A DNA stretch of 25,370 nucleotides, taken from a candidate division WOR-1 bacterium RIFOXYB2_FULL_48_7. Lineage in GTDB: Bacteria > Margulisbacteria > WOR-1 > O2-12-FULL-45-9 > XYB2-FULL-48-7. Location: contig MEUF01000082.1 in NCBI GenBank assembly GCA_001771615.1, forward strand, positions 8,696 through 34,065, given 5' to 3'. The notes beneath the pieces were generated by a model. It was not told the DNA's origin. It searched no databases and was given only the letters and a program-made list of their open reading frames with translations. Positions 1 to 7,040 of this stretch are shown here, piece after piece. The position numbers were made by a program, and so were the translations under genes. Within the stretch, counting starts at the first letter, position 1, and every line of letters starts with the position of its first letter.

Positions 1-876
1 AATATCGGCCACGATCGGCTGGCCGTCTGTTGGGAAGCAATCACAGGCGGGATTAATATTGTTGAGAAATGTCAAATAGCCGATTTTTTGCGGCAGCAGC
101 GAGATGGCTCCCGCGGCATATTCCACCATCTTTTCCTGGACTGAATCAGGGGTGCCGGCCCAGCTGATAGAAATTGCCTGGTAGCGGCAAGCCGCGACGC
201 ATTCAGCGCAACCAATACATTTAGGCTGGTCAATTCTGGCTTTATGTCCGTCGTCCCAGCTGATGGCGGCGGTCGGACACCATTTAAGGCAGCGACCGCA
301 GGCCTGACAGCGATCGCTGGAAACCTGCGGCCTGATATCGGCATGCATTTGCTGTTTACCCGCCCGGCTGCCCAGGCCCATCCCAAGATTCTTTAAAACT
401 CCACCAAAACCGGTTACTTCATGTCCCTTGAAATGGGTTATGGCCAGCAGCGAATCAGCTTCAAAAATTAAGGCCCCTAATGAGATTTTATTGAAATGTT
501 TATAAGCGACAGTTATGTCGCGAGAATTTCTGCCAGTTAATCCATCGGCAATCAAAACCGGGGCGCCGGTTTTCCCTGGCGTAAATCCATGGTCCGCAGC
601 TGTTTGCTGGTGGGCCAGGGCATCGCTGCGGCTGCCCTTGTAGAGCGTATTAGCATCAAGCCAAAACGGCCGGCCGCCTAATTGTTTTATCCAGGCTATG
701 GTGCTTTTCAGCAGTTCTGGCCTGATATAGCCAGTGTTTCCCCGCTCGCCAAAATGGATTTTGAGAGCGACAAAATCCCCCTGATTAATGATTTTGCCCA
801 AGCCGGCCGCCTGACAGAGTTCTGCCGCCGCCTTCAGGTCAGAGGAAAAATAGACCGGTGAGGGAGCGCTCTTCAT
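1..876 (-). CDS. DUF362 domain protein with two 4Fe-4S clusters (3' end off window)
   Basis: Reading leftward from the ATG at 874-876 gives 292 codons with no stop before the window edge, so the C-terminus is missing. Residues 1-185 match the DUF362 fold, including a FKGHEVTGFGG stretch near 149-159 and KNLGMGLGSRAGK near 162-174. A 2x[4Fe-4S] ferredoxin domain follows, with cysteines C190, C193, C196 and C200-P201, then C220, C223, C226 and C230. The family is thought to be cytoplasmic and redox-active, but the substrate is not established and the sequence does not reveal it. The start codon overlaps the stop of the uracil-DNA glycosylase gene by 4 bases (ATGA), so the two are probably cotranscribed and translationally coupled. 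No signal peptide is visible. The family call is solid; the function is unknown. Confidence 0.88.
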   Translation of the reverse strand, partial: MKSAPSPVYFSSDLKAAAELCQAAGLGKIINQGDFVALKIHFGERGNTGYIRPELLKSTIAWIKQLGGRPFWLDANTLYKGSRSDALAHQQTAADHGFTPGKTGAPVLIADGLTGRNSRDITVAYKHFNKISLGALIFEADSLLAITHFKGHEVTGFGGVLKNLGMGLGSRAGKQQMHADIRPQVSSDRCQACGRCLKWCPTAAISWDDGHKARIDQPKCIGCAECVAACRYQAISISWAGTPDSVQEKMVEYAAGAISLLPQKIGYLTFLNNINPACDCFPTDGQPIVADI

Positions 877-1511
877 GGTTCTGTCTTTACCTGGTCTACT
901 TGTCGATAATAATCAAGGGCATTTTTGACTTCTTGAATGTCCTGCCAGGTCAACCACTTTGGTTTTCCCTTTTCTTTTGACGGGTTACGCAACAGGTAGG
1001 CAGGATGAAAAAGCGGCATGACCGCAATATCTGTCCCGGGCAGCTTTAACCATTTTCCTCTTAAGCCGGTAATTGGCTCGTCACTTTTAAGGATGGCTTT
1101 TACAGCTGGTGATCCGGCCAGAAGAATAATTTTGGGCTGAACCAGGCGGATTTGTGCCTGTAAATATGGGGCGCAGGCTGCCTGTTCTTTGGGCAGGGGA
1201 GCCCGATTGTCAGGTGGTCGGCATTTAACAGTGTTGGCAATATAAATGTCGTCGGGTCTTTTGATCCCGACGGAAGCCAAAATTTGGGTCAGTAATTGGC
1301 CAGCCCGGCCGATAAACGGGAGTCCCTGCAGATCTTCTTCGGCGCCCGGGGCTTCACCGATCAGCATCAGGTTGCAGGGGATGGGACCGTGGCCAAAAAC
1401 AACCTTGGTTCTGCCTTTAGCCAATTGACATTTGGTGCAGGTTTGCGCCAGTTTTTCAATTTCCTGGTAGCTAAGTGTAGTGAGGTCGGTATCGTTGCTG
1501 AAAAGCTCCAT
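873..1511 (-). CDS. Uracil-DNA glycosylase, family 4 (4Fe-4S type)
   Basis: The 212-residue protein should remove uracil from DNA as the first step of base excision repair in the cytoplasm. Four cysteines sit where family 4 enzymes bind an iron-sulfur cluster: C25 and C28 (CTKC), C97 (NTVKCRPP) and C113 (AACAPYL). The active-site motif GEAPGAEED is at 52-60, followed by GLPFIGRAGQLL, and the second catalytic motif HPAYLLR is at 169-175. Length is normal for the family. The ATG at 1511 is preceded by no Shine-Dalgarno sequence but by a good promoter (1520-1548) that would start the transcript almost at the codon. The gene overlaps the DUF362 gene by 4 bases. Some related proteins are SPO1 DNA polymerase-like fusions, but there is no extra domain here. 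Confidence 0.95.
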   Translation of the reverse strand: MELFSNDTDLTTLSYQEIEKLAQTCTKCQLAKGRTKVVFGHGPIPCNLMLIGEAPGAEEDLQGLPFIGRAGQLLTQILASVGIKRPDDIYIANTVKCRPPDNRAPLPKEQAACAPYLQAQIRLVQPKIILLAGSPAVKAILKSDEPITGLRGKWLKLPGTDIAVMPLFHPAYLLRNPSKEKGKPKWLTWQDIQEVKNALDYYRQVDQVKTEP

Positions 1512-1519
1512 CTGGAAAA

Positions 1520-1548
1520 ATACTAGCAGGGAATGGCCACGAAATCAA
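1520..1548 (-). promoter_or_regulatory. Promoter of the uracil-DNA glycosylase gene
   Basis: On the minus strand the -35 box TTGATT (1543-1548) and the -10 box TAGTAT (1520-1525) are separated by 17 bases, with an extended -10 TG at 1527-1528. The -10 ends 8 bases before the ATG, so the transcript would start at or within a few bases of the start codon. No Shine-Dalgarno sequence lies between them. The call rests on box match and spacing only. Confidence 0.5.
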
Positions 1549-1559
1549 TTAAGGGCTGC

Positions 1560-2579
1560 TTAATGGATATGAAGCTTGTAAATGGTGGCGCGGCTGGCCC
1601 CTTCTTTTTTTACCAAACCGCCCTTGATTAAGGGGGTCAAAATCTGGTTCAAGCGGGCCCTGGTAACCTTGAGCGTTTTTGGGAATTCTGAGGCCCGGAC
1701 AAAATGCGTGTCACGTAAAATCCTTAAGGCTTCCTCCTGTCTGGGAGAGAGCTGGATCTGGTAATTGGCTGTCACCTGCAAATCCTCGATGCGCTGGCGG
1801 GTATCTTTAAGTGTTTGCTTAACGCCTTCGGCCACATATTCAATCCAGTAGGTTAAATTGTCGTCCAATTCACGGGCTTGAATAATTTTTTGATAATAAC
1901 GCCGCAGGTCATCGGCAAAGTATGCGTCCAGGCTGAAAATATTATGCAGGTCAAAATCGCGCTTATAGAGAATAAAGGTGCAGATGGCCCTGGCCAACCG
2001 GCCGTTGCCGTCAGAAAATGGATGAATTGACACCAAACGGTGATGGAATATTGCGCTGGTTAAAACGGTATGCAATTGCTGGGTTTCGGGGGAATTCAGC
2101 CAATCAAGCAATTCCCGGACCAAAGAGGGCGTTTCCCTGGGAGAGGGTGGGGTGTAGCATTTGATCCCCTTTTCATCCATTACGTAATTCTGTTTTTCCT
2201 TGTAACGGCCTTGTTTGGTTTCAACAATCAAGCCATCTGTAATGATCTTGTGTAGCTGCAATAAGCTTTCTTCGTTAATCGGTTTTTCTTTATTGCTGCT
2301 GATCCAGCGCATGGCTTTCAGGTAATTGCTGACCTCTTTTTCATGCTGATTATAGGCAGCAATCTTTTCTCCCCGATCGATAGCTTTTACCTGATGCAAG
2401 GTTAAGGGATTGCCTTCTATGTAAGTTGAAGAATGGGCAATTTGCGCCCTGGCTTCTTTTTGCAATACCGGCAGCCAAGAGACTCGCAAAGGGGTGTGAT
2501 CAATCCAAGAGCGCAAATAGCTTGCCTCATCGATTAAATTGAGCAAATAGGGTGTGATCCGATATTCCGGCTTAAACAT
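1560..2579 (-). CDS. Fic family protein, class II (autoinhibited), with C-terminal winged helix
   Basis: Fic proteins usually transfer AMP from ATP to a hydroxyl of a target protein. The core motif HPFSDGNGR is intact at residues 186-194 of the 339-residue form, with catalytic His186. An N-terminal helix carries S-T-Y-I-E-G at 51-56, matching the inhibitory pattern [S/T]xxxE[G/N]; this places it among class II Fic proteins that restrain themselves in cis. Residues from about 277 onward look like a winged helix-turn-helix (SPRQEEALRIL, then VTRARLNQIL), as in many Fic proteins encoded alone. A TTG at 2627 would add 16 residues, but the ATG at 2579 is preferred: the product then begins MFKPEYRITPYLLNLI, typical of the family, and a promoter lies inside the would-be extension. 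No antitoxin gene is adjacent. The cellular target is unknown. Confidence 0.92.
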   Translation of the reverse strand: MFKPEYRITPYLLNLIDEASYLRSWIDHTPLRVSWLPVLQKEARAQIAHSSTYIEGNPLTLHQVKAIDRGEKIAAYNQHEKEVSNYLKAMRWISSNKEKPINEESLLQLHKIITDGLIVETKQGRYKEKQNYVMDEKGIKCYTPPSPRETPSLVRELLDWLNSPETQQLHTVLTSAIFHHRLVSIHPFSDGNGRLARAICTFILYKRDFDLHNIFSLDAYFADDLRRYYQKIIQARELDDNLTYWIEYVAEGVKQTLKDTRQRIEDLQVTANYQIQLSPRQEEALRILRDTHFVRASEFPKTLKVTRARLNQILTPLIKGGLVKKEGASRATIYKLHIH

Positions 2580-2586
2580 GGTTGCT

Positions 2587-2615
2587 AGTTTAACATATCG
2601 TAAAGAAAGCGTCAA
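2587..2615 (-). promoter_or_regulatory. Promoter of the Fic gene
   Basis: On the minus strand TTGACG (2610-2615) and TAAACT (2587-2592) are 17 bases apart. The -10 ends 7 bases before the ATG at 2579, and no ribosome-binding site intervenes, suggesting a leaderless transcript. The site lies inside the reading frame that the upstream TTG would open, which argues against that TTG as the start. Based on box similarity only. Confidence 0.4.
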
Positions 2616-2658
2616 GGGTTGTGTCAATCCTTTGTCTGTCCTTTTCCTTAAATAAATA

Positions 2659-2667
2659 TGATATAAT
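2659..2667 (+). promoter_or_regulatory. Extended -10 promoter of the cimA operon
   Basis: A perfect TATAAT at 2662-2667 is preceded by TG at 2659-2660, giving an extended -10 element. No good -35 box is found at 16-18 bases upstream. The -10 ends 11 bases before the cimA ATG, so the leader would be only about 3-6 bases. The sequence between has no Shine-Dalgarno match. This is the only strong promoter seen for the long plus-strand gene run. Confidence 0.6.
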
Positions 2668-2678
2668 CGTCAATATTT

Positions 2679-4241
2679 ATGTCACTAAAATTATTTGATA
2701 CCACCTTGCGAGATGGGGCCCAAACCGAAGGGATTTCCTTCTCGGTTGAAGACAAAATCAAGATCGTTAAGCTGCTTGACGATTTCGGTATCCACTATAT
2801 TGAAGGAGGGTGGCCTGGGAGCAACCCAAAGGATGTTGAATTTTTCAACAGGATGCGGTCTGTTCAGTTGAAAAATGCTAAATTAGTCGCCTTTTCATCA
2901 ACCCGACGTCCGGGAATTGCGGTCAGCGAAGATAAAAATATTTTGACTCTGTTAGCTGCCGGGACGCCGGTTGTGTCTATTTTTGGCAAAAGCTGGGATT
3001 TTCACGTGACCGATGCTTTAAAAATTTCGCTGGATGAAAATCTGGCTATGATACGAGAGACCATTGCCTATGCCAAACAACACGGGAAAGAGGTTGTTTT
3101 TGACGCCGAGCATTTTTTTGACGGTTATCGAGCCAATCCTGCTTATGCCCTGCGCTGTTTGCAAGTCGCTGAAGAGGCGGGGGCCGATGTCCTTTGCCTG
3201 TGTGATACGAATGGCGGCTCATTGGCTTTCCAGGTCCAGGATGTCCTGAAGGATATTGCCGGCAAATTTAAGCCGCCGCTGGGTATTCATGCGCATAACG
3301 ATTCGGAATGTGCGGTGTCAGTTTCCGGCATGGCGGTTAAATGCGGTTGTACCCATGTCCAGGGGACAATCAATGGTTATGGCGAACGCTGCGGGAATGC
3401 CAACCTCTGTTCAATTATCCCGATAATCCAGCTCAAGCTGAAAATTGACTGTGTCACCCAAGATAAATTGCGGGAATTGACCGAACTATCGCGCCATGTT
3501 GCCGAGATTGCCAATTTGCCGCAATCTGCTCACCAGCCATTTGTCGGGCGATCGGCCTTTGCCCACAAAGGGGGCATACATGTTTCCGCGATTATGAAAC
3601 ATCCCGGGACCTATGAACACGTCGATCCGGTCATGGTTGGTAATGTTCGCCGGGTGACTGTTTCCGAACTTTCTGGTATCTCTAATTTGGTCTATAAAGC
3701 CAAAGATTATGGCGTTGACCTGGAAAAAAGTTCGCCAGAAACAAAAGCCCTAATCGGCCAATTAAAGCGCCTGGAATTAGAAGGCTATCAGTTTGAAGAG
3801 GGCGAGGCCAGCTTTGAATTGTTGCTAAAACGGACCATGGGACTGTATAAACCGTTTTTTGAATTAGATAAGTATTCAATCGAGATCATCCAAAAGACCG
3901 CTGAAAACTTTGTGGTCAAAGCAAAAATGAAGATAAAAGTCGGCCAGAAAAAATATGAAAGTAAGGCCGTTGGCGACGGGCCAATCAATGCCCTGGATGC
4001 CGCCCTAAGAAAGGTTCTAGAAAAGCAATACCCGCAGATCAAGGCGGTTAAATTAACGGACTATAAAGTGCGTGTCCTTGATTCCAAAGCGGGAACGGCT
4101 GCCAGGGTCAGAGTAATTATTGAATCGTGTGATGATGACACCTGTTGGGGGACCGTCGGGGTGTCGACCAATGTGGTTGAAGCCTCATATTTGGCCCTGG
4201 TCGATTCGCTGGAATACAAACTGCTTAAGGGGAAAAAATGA
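2679..4241 (+). CDS. cimA: (R)-citramalate synthase
   Basis: The 520-residue enzyme should condense pyruvate and acetyl-CoA to (R)-citramalate, the first step of the threonine-independent route to 2-oxobutyrate and isoleucine. The DRE-TIM metallolyase core starts with LFDTTLRDGAQTEG (5-18) and has EGGWPGSNPKD (42-52), a combination typical of the CimA branch and not of 2-isopropylmalate synthase. The metal-binding HAHND is at 204-208, and FVGRSAFAHKGGIHVSA follows in the linker region. The C-terminal part, from about residue 385, matches the LeuA-type allosteric domain, so feedback inhibition, probably by isoleucine, is likely. The ATG is very close to an extended -10 promoter and has no ribosome-binding site. 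The 3' end overlaps lysA by 4 bases. Homocitrate synthase is the main alternative and fits the motifs less well. Confidence 0.95.
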   Translation: MSLKLFDTTLRDGAQTEGISFSVEDKIKIVKLLDDFGIHYIEGGWPGSNPKDVEFFNRMRSVQLKNAKLVAFSSTRRPGIAVSEDKNILTLLAAGTPVVSIFGKSWDFHVTDALKISLDENLAMIRETIAYAKQHGKEVVFDAEHFFDGYRANPAYALRCLQVAEEAGADVLCLCDTNGGSLAFQVQDVLKDIAGKFKPPLGIHAHNDSECAVSVSGMAVKCGCTHVQGTINGYGERCGNANLCSIIPIIQLKLKIDCVTQDKLRELTELSRHVAEIANLPQSAHQPFVGRSAFAHKGGIHVSAIMKHPGTYEHVDPVMVGNVRRVTVSELSGISNLVYKAKDYGVDLEKSSPETKALIGQLKRLELEGYQFEEGEASFELLLKRTMGLYKPFFELDKYSIEIIQKTAENFVVKAKMKIKVGQKKYESKAVGDGPINALDAALRKVLEKQYPQIKAVKLTDYKVRVLDSKAGTAARVRVIIESCDDDTCWGTVGVSTNVVEASYLALVDSLEYKLLKGKK

Positions 4242-5494
4242 GCCTGCCAGCTTCAGCTAAAATAAGAAACAATGGGCATTATGAAATCGGCGGCGTTGAT
4301 GTAGCTGATTTGGCCCGACAATACGGGACGCCTCTCTATGTATTGGACGAAGTGACATTGCGCAATCAATGCCGTGCCTATGTCGACTCTTTTCATCAAG
4401 CTTATCCCAATAGCGAAATTGCTTTTGCCAGTAAGGCCCTCTGTACCCTAGGGGTGGCAAAAATTGCCTCTGATGAAGGCCTGGGGTTTGATGTCTCTTC
4501 CGGCGGAGAATTATTTACAGTCTTGAAGGCTGGGGCAGACCCAAAAAAGATTTACTTTCATGGGAATAACAAAACTCTTAAGGAAATAGAAGAGGGGATC
4601 AAGGCGAAGGTCGGCTATTTTATGGTTGATAACCTGGCTGAACTGCAGAATATTGAAAATCTGGCGGCTGGTTTGGGCCAACAGGTAGAGATTATGATCA
4701 GAATCAATCCGGGGATCGAAGCCCATACTCATGATTTTATCCAGACCGGCAAAATCGATTCAAAATTTGGAGTGCCGCTCGATATGCTGGACGATTTTAT
4801 CCTGCAGGTTAAGGCAATGAAACAGCTTAAACTGGTTGGCTTTCACTCTCATATTGGTTCACAAATTCTGGATATCACCCCGTTTATTGAGGAAGTAAAG
4901 CTGCTGTTAGATTTGACCTTGAAACACGGGACTCAAGTGATCGGCCTAGGTGGAGGGATTGGCATATCATATCTGCCTGATCAATCTGCTCCGCAAATTA
5001 GCGACTTTGCGCAGAAGATTGGCGCGATTCTCAAGGGTAAAACTACCGCTAAGTTAACGCTGGAACCTGGGCGCTCGATAGTTGGGCAAGCAGGAGTAAC
5101 CCTTTATACAGTTGGCGCGGTAAAAAAAATCCCTGGAATTCGCACCTATGCCATTGTTGATGGCGGGATGGCCGATAACCCCAGACCGATTTTGTACGAG
5201 GCCCAATATGAAGTTTTTCAAGCAACGCAAGCCCTGGCCCAACCTGCAGAGGTTGTGACTGTCGCCGGCCGGTATTGCGAATCGGGGGATATGTTGGTTC
5301 GAGATGTTAAAATGCCGCGACTCAATGTTGGGGACCTCCTAATGGTTTCTTGTACTGGGGCCTATAATTATTCAATGGCCTCAAATTATAACCGTGTTCC
5401 CCGGCCAGCTATGGTCCTGGTCAATCAAGGCGGGTCTAAATTGCTGGTCAAACGCGAAAGCTACGAGGACCTAATCCGTAATGACATTTTCTGA
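4238..5494 (+). CDS. lysA: Diaminopimelate decarboxylase
   Basis: This PLP enzyme makes L-lysine from meso-diaminopimelate in the cytoplasm. The 418-residue fold type III protein carries the PLP lysine K66 in FASKAL, HSHIGSQI at 203-210, the phosphate-binding GGGIG at 238-242, EPGRS at 276-280 and the catalytic cysteine motif CESGD at 347-351. Length is normal. The ATG overlaps the cimA stop (ATGA) and a purine-rich AAGGGGAAAAA precedes it. The 3' end overlaps dacA by 14 bases. Meso-DAP is also a peptidoglycan precursor, which gives a loose link to the neighbouring c-di-AMP synthase. Ornithine or arginine decarboxylases of the same fold are less likely because the CESGD and HSHIGSQ contexts are those of LysA. 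Confidence 0.96.
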   Translation: MSLPASAKIRNNGHYEIGGVDVADLARQYGTPLYVLDEVTLRNQCRAYVDSFHQAYPNSEIAFASKALCTLGVAKIASDEGLGFDVSSGGELFTVLKAGADPKKIYFHGNNKTLKEIEEGIKAKVGYFMVDNLAELQNIENLAAGLGQQVEIMIRINPGIEAHTHDFIQTGKIDSKFGVPLDMLDDFILQVKAMKQLKLVGFHSHIGSQILDITPFIEEVKLLLDLTLKHGTQVIGLGGGIGISYLPDQSAPQISDFAQKIGAILKGKTTAKLTLEPGRSIVGQAGVTLYTVGAVKKIPGIRTYAIVDGGMADNPRPILYEAQYEVFQATQALAQPAEVVTVAGRYCESGDMLVRDVKMPRLNVGDLLMVSCTGAYNYSMASNYNRVPRPAMVLVNQGGSKLLVKRESYEDLIRNDIF

Positions 5495-6275
5495 TCTTCG
5501 CTGGACCGACGGACTGGATATTGCGATCGTCGCGATAATCTTTTACTACATTTTGGCCTGGTTACAAGGGACCAAAGCGTTGTCATTGATCCGCGGCTTT
5601 TTGTTGATTATTCTCCTTTATGTGATCGGCCGGTTTTTTGGCTTGTACACTATTAATTGGTTATTTGACCGGTTTGCCGCCATTATCGCCATTATGCTGA
5701 TCGTGTTATTTCAGCCGGAGCTGCGCCGTATGTTGGAACGTTTTGGCCGCGGCCGATTTTTAAGCGCCATTGGCATGACGGCCACTCCTCAAGGGGTGTT
5801 ATATATTCGACATTTGGTCCGAGCAGTCGAACAGATGTCAGAAGAAAAAATCGGCGCCTTGATCATTTTAGAACGGGTCACCGGGTTAAATGAATATTTG
5901 GAGTCAGGAGTGCGGCTTGATTCGGCCGTGTCGACAGAACTGATACTCTCAATCTTTAATCCACATTCGCCGTTGCATGACGGCGCGGTCATTTTTCAGG
6001 GTGAAAGGATAGCCGCGGCCAGCTCCCTGTTGCCAATTTCGGAGAGCCGGCTGTTAGATAAACGTCTTGGCACCAGGCACCGGGCAGCTGTCGGTATTAC
6101 CGAAATAACTGACGCCTTGGCCATTGTTGTTTCCGAAAAAACCGGCATTATCTCCATTGCCGAAAACGGTCTATTGACCAGATATTTGACCAAGGACCTG
6201 CTTGAAGAAAAGCTGTTTGCCTTATTTAAAGTGGATAAGGGGAAACAAACATTCCGTTTATGGAAAAGAACCTAA
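5481..6275 (+). CDS. dacA: Diadenylate cyclase, CdaA/DacA type (membrane-bound)
   Basis: The protein should condense two ATP into cyclic di-AMP, a second messenger for osmolyte and cell-wall homeostasis. Three hydrophobic helices (about 11-29, 35-52 and 60-77) anchor it in the inner membrane, followed by a DisA_N catalytic domain. Both signature motifs are present: DGA at 167-169 (in PLHDGAVIFQG) and RHR at 199-201 (in LGTRHRAAVGI). The 264-residue length and three-helix layout match CdaA, not DisA or CdaS. The start overlaps the lysA end by 14 bases, with GAGG a few bases upstream, and the 3' end overlaps panB by 16 bases. In many bacteria cdaA is followed by ybbR/cdaR and glmM; neither is in this window. 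Confidence 0.94.
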   Translation: MTFSDLRWTDGLDIAIVAIIFYYILAWLQGTKALSLIRGFLLIILLYVIGRFFGLYTINWLFDRFAAIIAIMLIVLFQPELRRMLERFGRGRFLSAIGMTATPQGVLYIRHLVRAVEQMSEEKIGALIILERVTGLNEYLESGVRLDSAVSTELILSIFNPHSPLHDGAVIFQGERIAAASSLLPISESRLLDKRLGTRHRAAVGITEITDALAIVVSEKTGIISIAENGLLTRYLTKDLLEEKLFALFKVDKGKQTFRLWKRT

Positions 6276-6967
6276 ATAAATTATATAAGGCTAAAAAGGC
6301 TGCTCGCCATAAGCTGATCATGCTGACCGCGTATGATTGTCCATTGGCCAATATATTGGACGAAGCGGGGGTTGAAATCATTTTAGTGGGCGATTCACTG
6401 GGAAACGTCATCCTAGGCCATCAGGATACCCACAGGGTGTCGATGGCCGACATGATCCACCATACACGGGCGGTGGCGCAAGGGGTCAAGCGGGCAATGT
6501 TGGTATCAGATGTTCCTTATCGAGCTGCTTCCCTCAAGAATGCCCGCCGTTTGGTGGCCGCCGGTGCACAAGCGGTAAAAATTGAAGGGACCAGGGATCT
6601 CCGTTTGATCAAGCAAATTATTCGGGCTGGAATTCCGGTCATGGGCCATTTAGGCTATTTGCCCCAAAGCTCGGCCAAGCCTGGATTGCAACGTTCCGAA
6701 ACCATAGTTGAGCAAGCCAGGCAATTAGAACAGGCCGGTGTTTTTGCCCTGGTTTTAGAGTTAGTTGAGCCAAAATTAGCCCAAAAAGTGACAAAAGCTG
6801 TTAAAATACCAACAATTGGTATCGGCTCGGGAAAAGAGTGTGACGGACAAGTCTTAGTTACTTATGATTTGCTGGGCTTGAGTTGCTGGTCGCCAAAGTT
6901 TGTCAAAAAGATCCTTGATTTGCGTGCCCTGATTTCGAAAGCAATAAAAAAATATCTGGCCCCGTAG
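6260..6967 (+). CDS. panB: 3-methyl-2-oxobutanoate hydroxymethyltransferase (ketopantoate hydroxymethyltransferase), short form
   Basis: PanB transfers a hydroxymethyl group from methylenetetrahydrofolate to 2-oxoisovalerate, the first committed step of pantothenate and CoA synthesis. Recognisable motifs are MLTAYD (21-26), VGDSLGNV with metal ligand D45 (43-50), SDVP with D84, VKIEG with E109, PVMGHLGYLPQS and the catalytic-glutamate region LVLELVE (E167), then IPTIGIGSGKECDGQVLV. At 235 residues it is shorter than the usual 260-280. The glycine-rich loop normally following PQS is reduced, and the conserved FP...H tail is missing. The last two sense codons and the stop lie inside the tRNA-Arg gene. 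Catalytic residues are present, so the gene is probably functional. Confidence 0.92.
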   Translation: MEKNLNKLYKAKKAARHKLIMLTAYDCPLANILDEAGVEIILVGDSLGNVILGHQDTHRVSMADMIHHTRAVAQGVKRAMLVSDVPYRAASLKNARRLVAAGAQAVKIEGTRDLRLIKQIIRAGIPVMGHLGYLPQSSAKPGLQRSETIVEQARQLEQAGVFALVLELVEPKLAQKVTKAVKIPTIGIGSGKECDGQVLVTYDLLGLSCWSPKFVKKILDLRALISKAIKKYLAP

Positions 6968-7031
6968 CTCAGATGGATAGAGCAGCGGTTTCCTAAACCG
7001 TTGGTCGCGAGTTCGACTCCCGCCGGGGCCA
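6958..7031 (+). tRNA. tRNA-Arg (anticodon CCU)
   Basis: A full cloverleaf folds from this 74-base stretch. The acceptor stem GGCCCCG (6958-6964) pairs with CGGGGCC (7024-7030), with discriminator A at 7031. The D stem is GCTC/GAGC. The anticodon stem GCGGT/ACCGT closes the loop TTCCTAA, with anticodon CCT at 6992-6994 reading AGG codons. The variable loop has 5 bases and the T loop is TTCGACT. The T stem GCGAG/CCCGC has one A-C mismatch (7010 with 7020). CCA is not encoded. The gene overlaps the 3' end of panB by 10 bases and ends 9 bases before aroK, in the same direction, so it is probably cut out of a longer transcript. Confidence 0.97.
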
Positions 7032-7040
7032 TATAGTTTT

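Noticed and set aside
72..386. Minus-strand open frame of 104 residues inside the DUF362 gene
   Set aside because: It is out of frame with the iron-sulfur protein, which has all eight cluster cysteines; the alternative product has no known pattern.
2580..2627. Upstream TTG start for the Fic gene, adding 16 residues
   Set aside because: The family normally begins at MFKPEYR; a promoter with its -10 box ending 7 bases before the ATG lies inside the extension; no ribosome-binding site supports the TTG.
6900..6957. A dedicated promoter for the tRNA within the end of panB
   Set aside because: AATAAA and TTGATT occur, but the spacing is about 22 bases and no other pair fits; I could not support a promoter.
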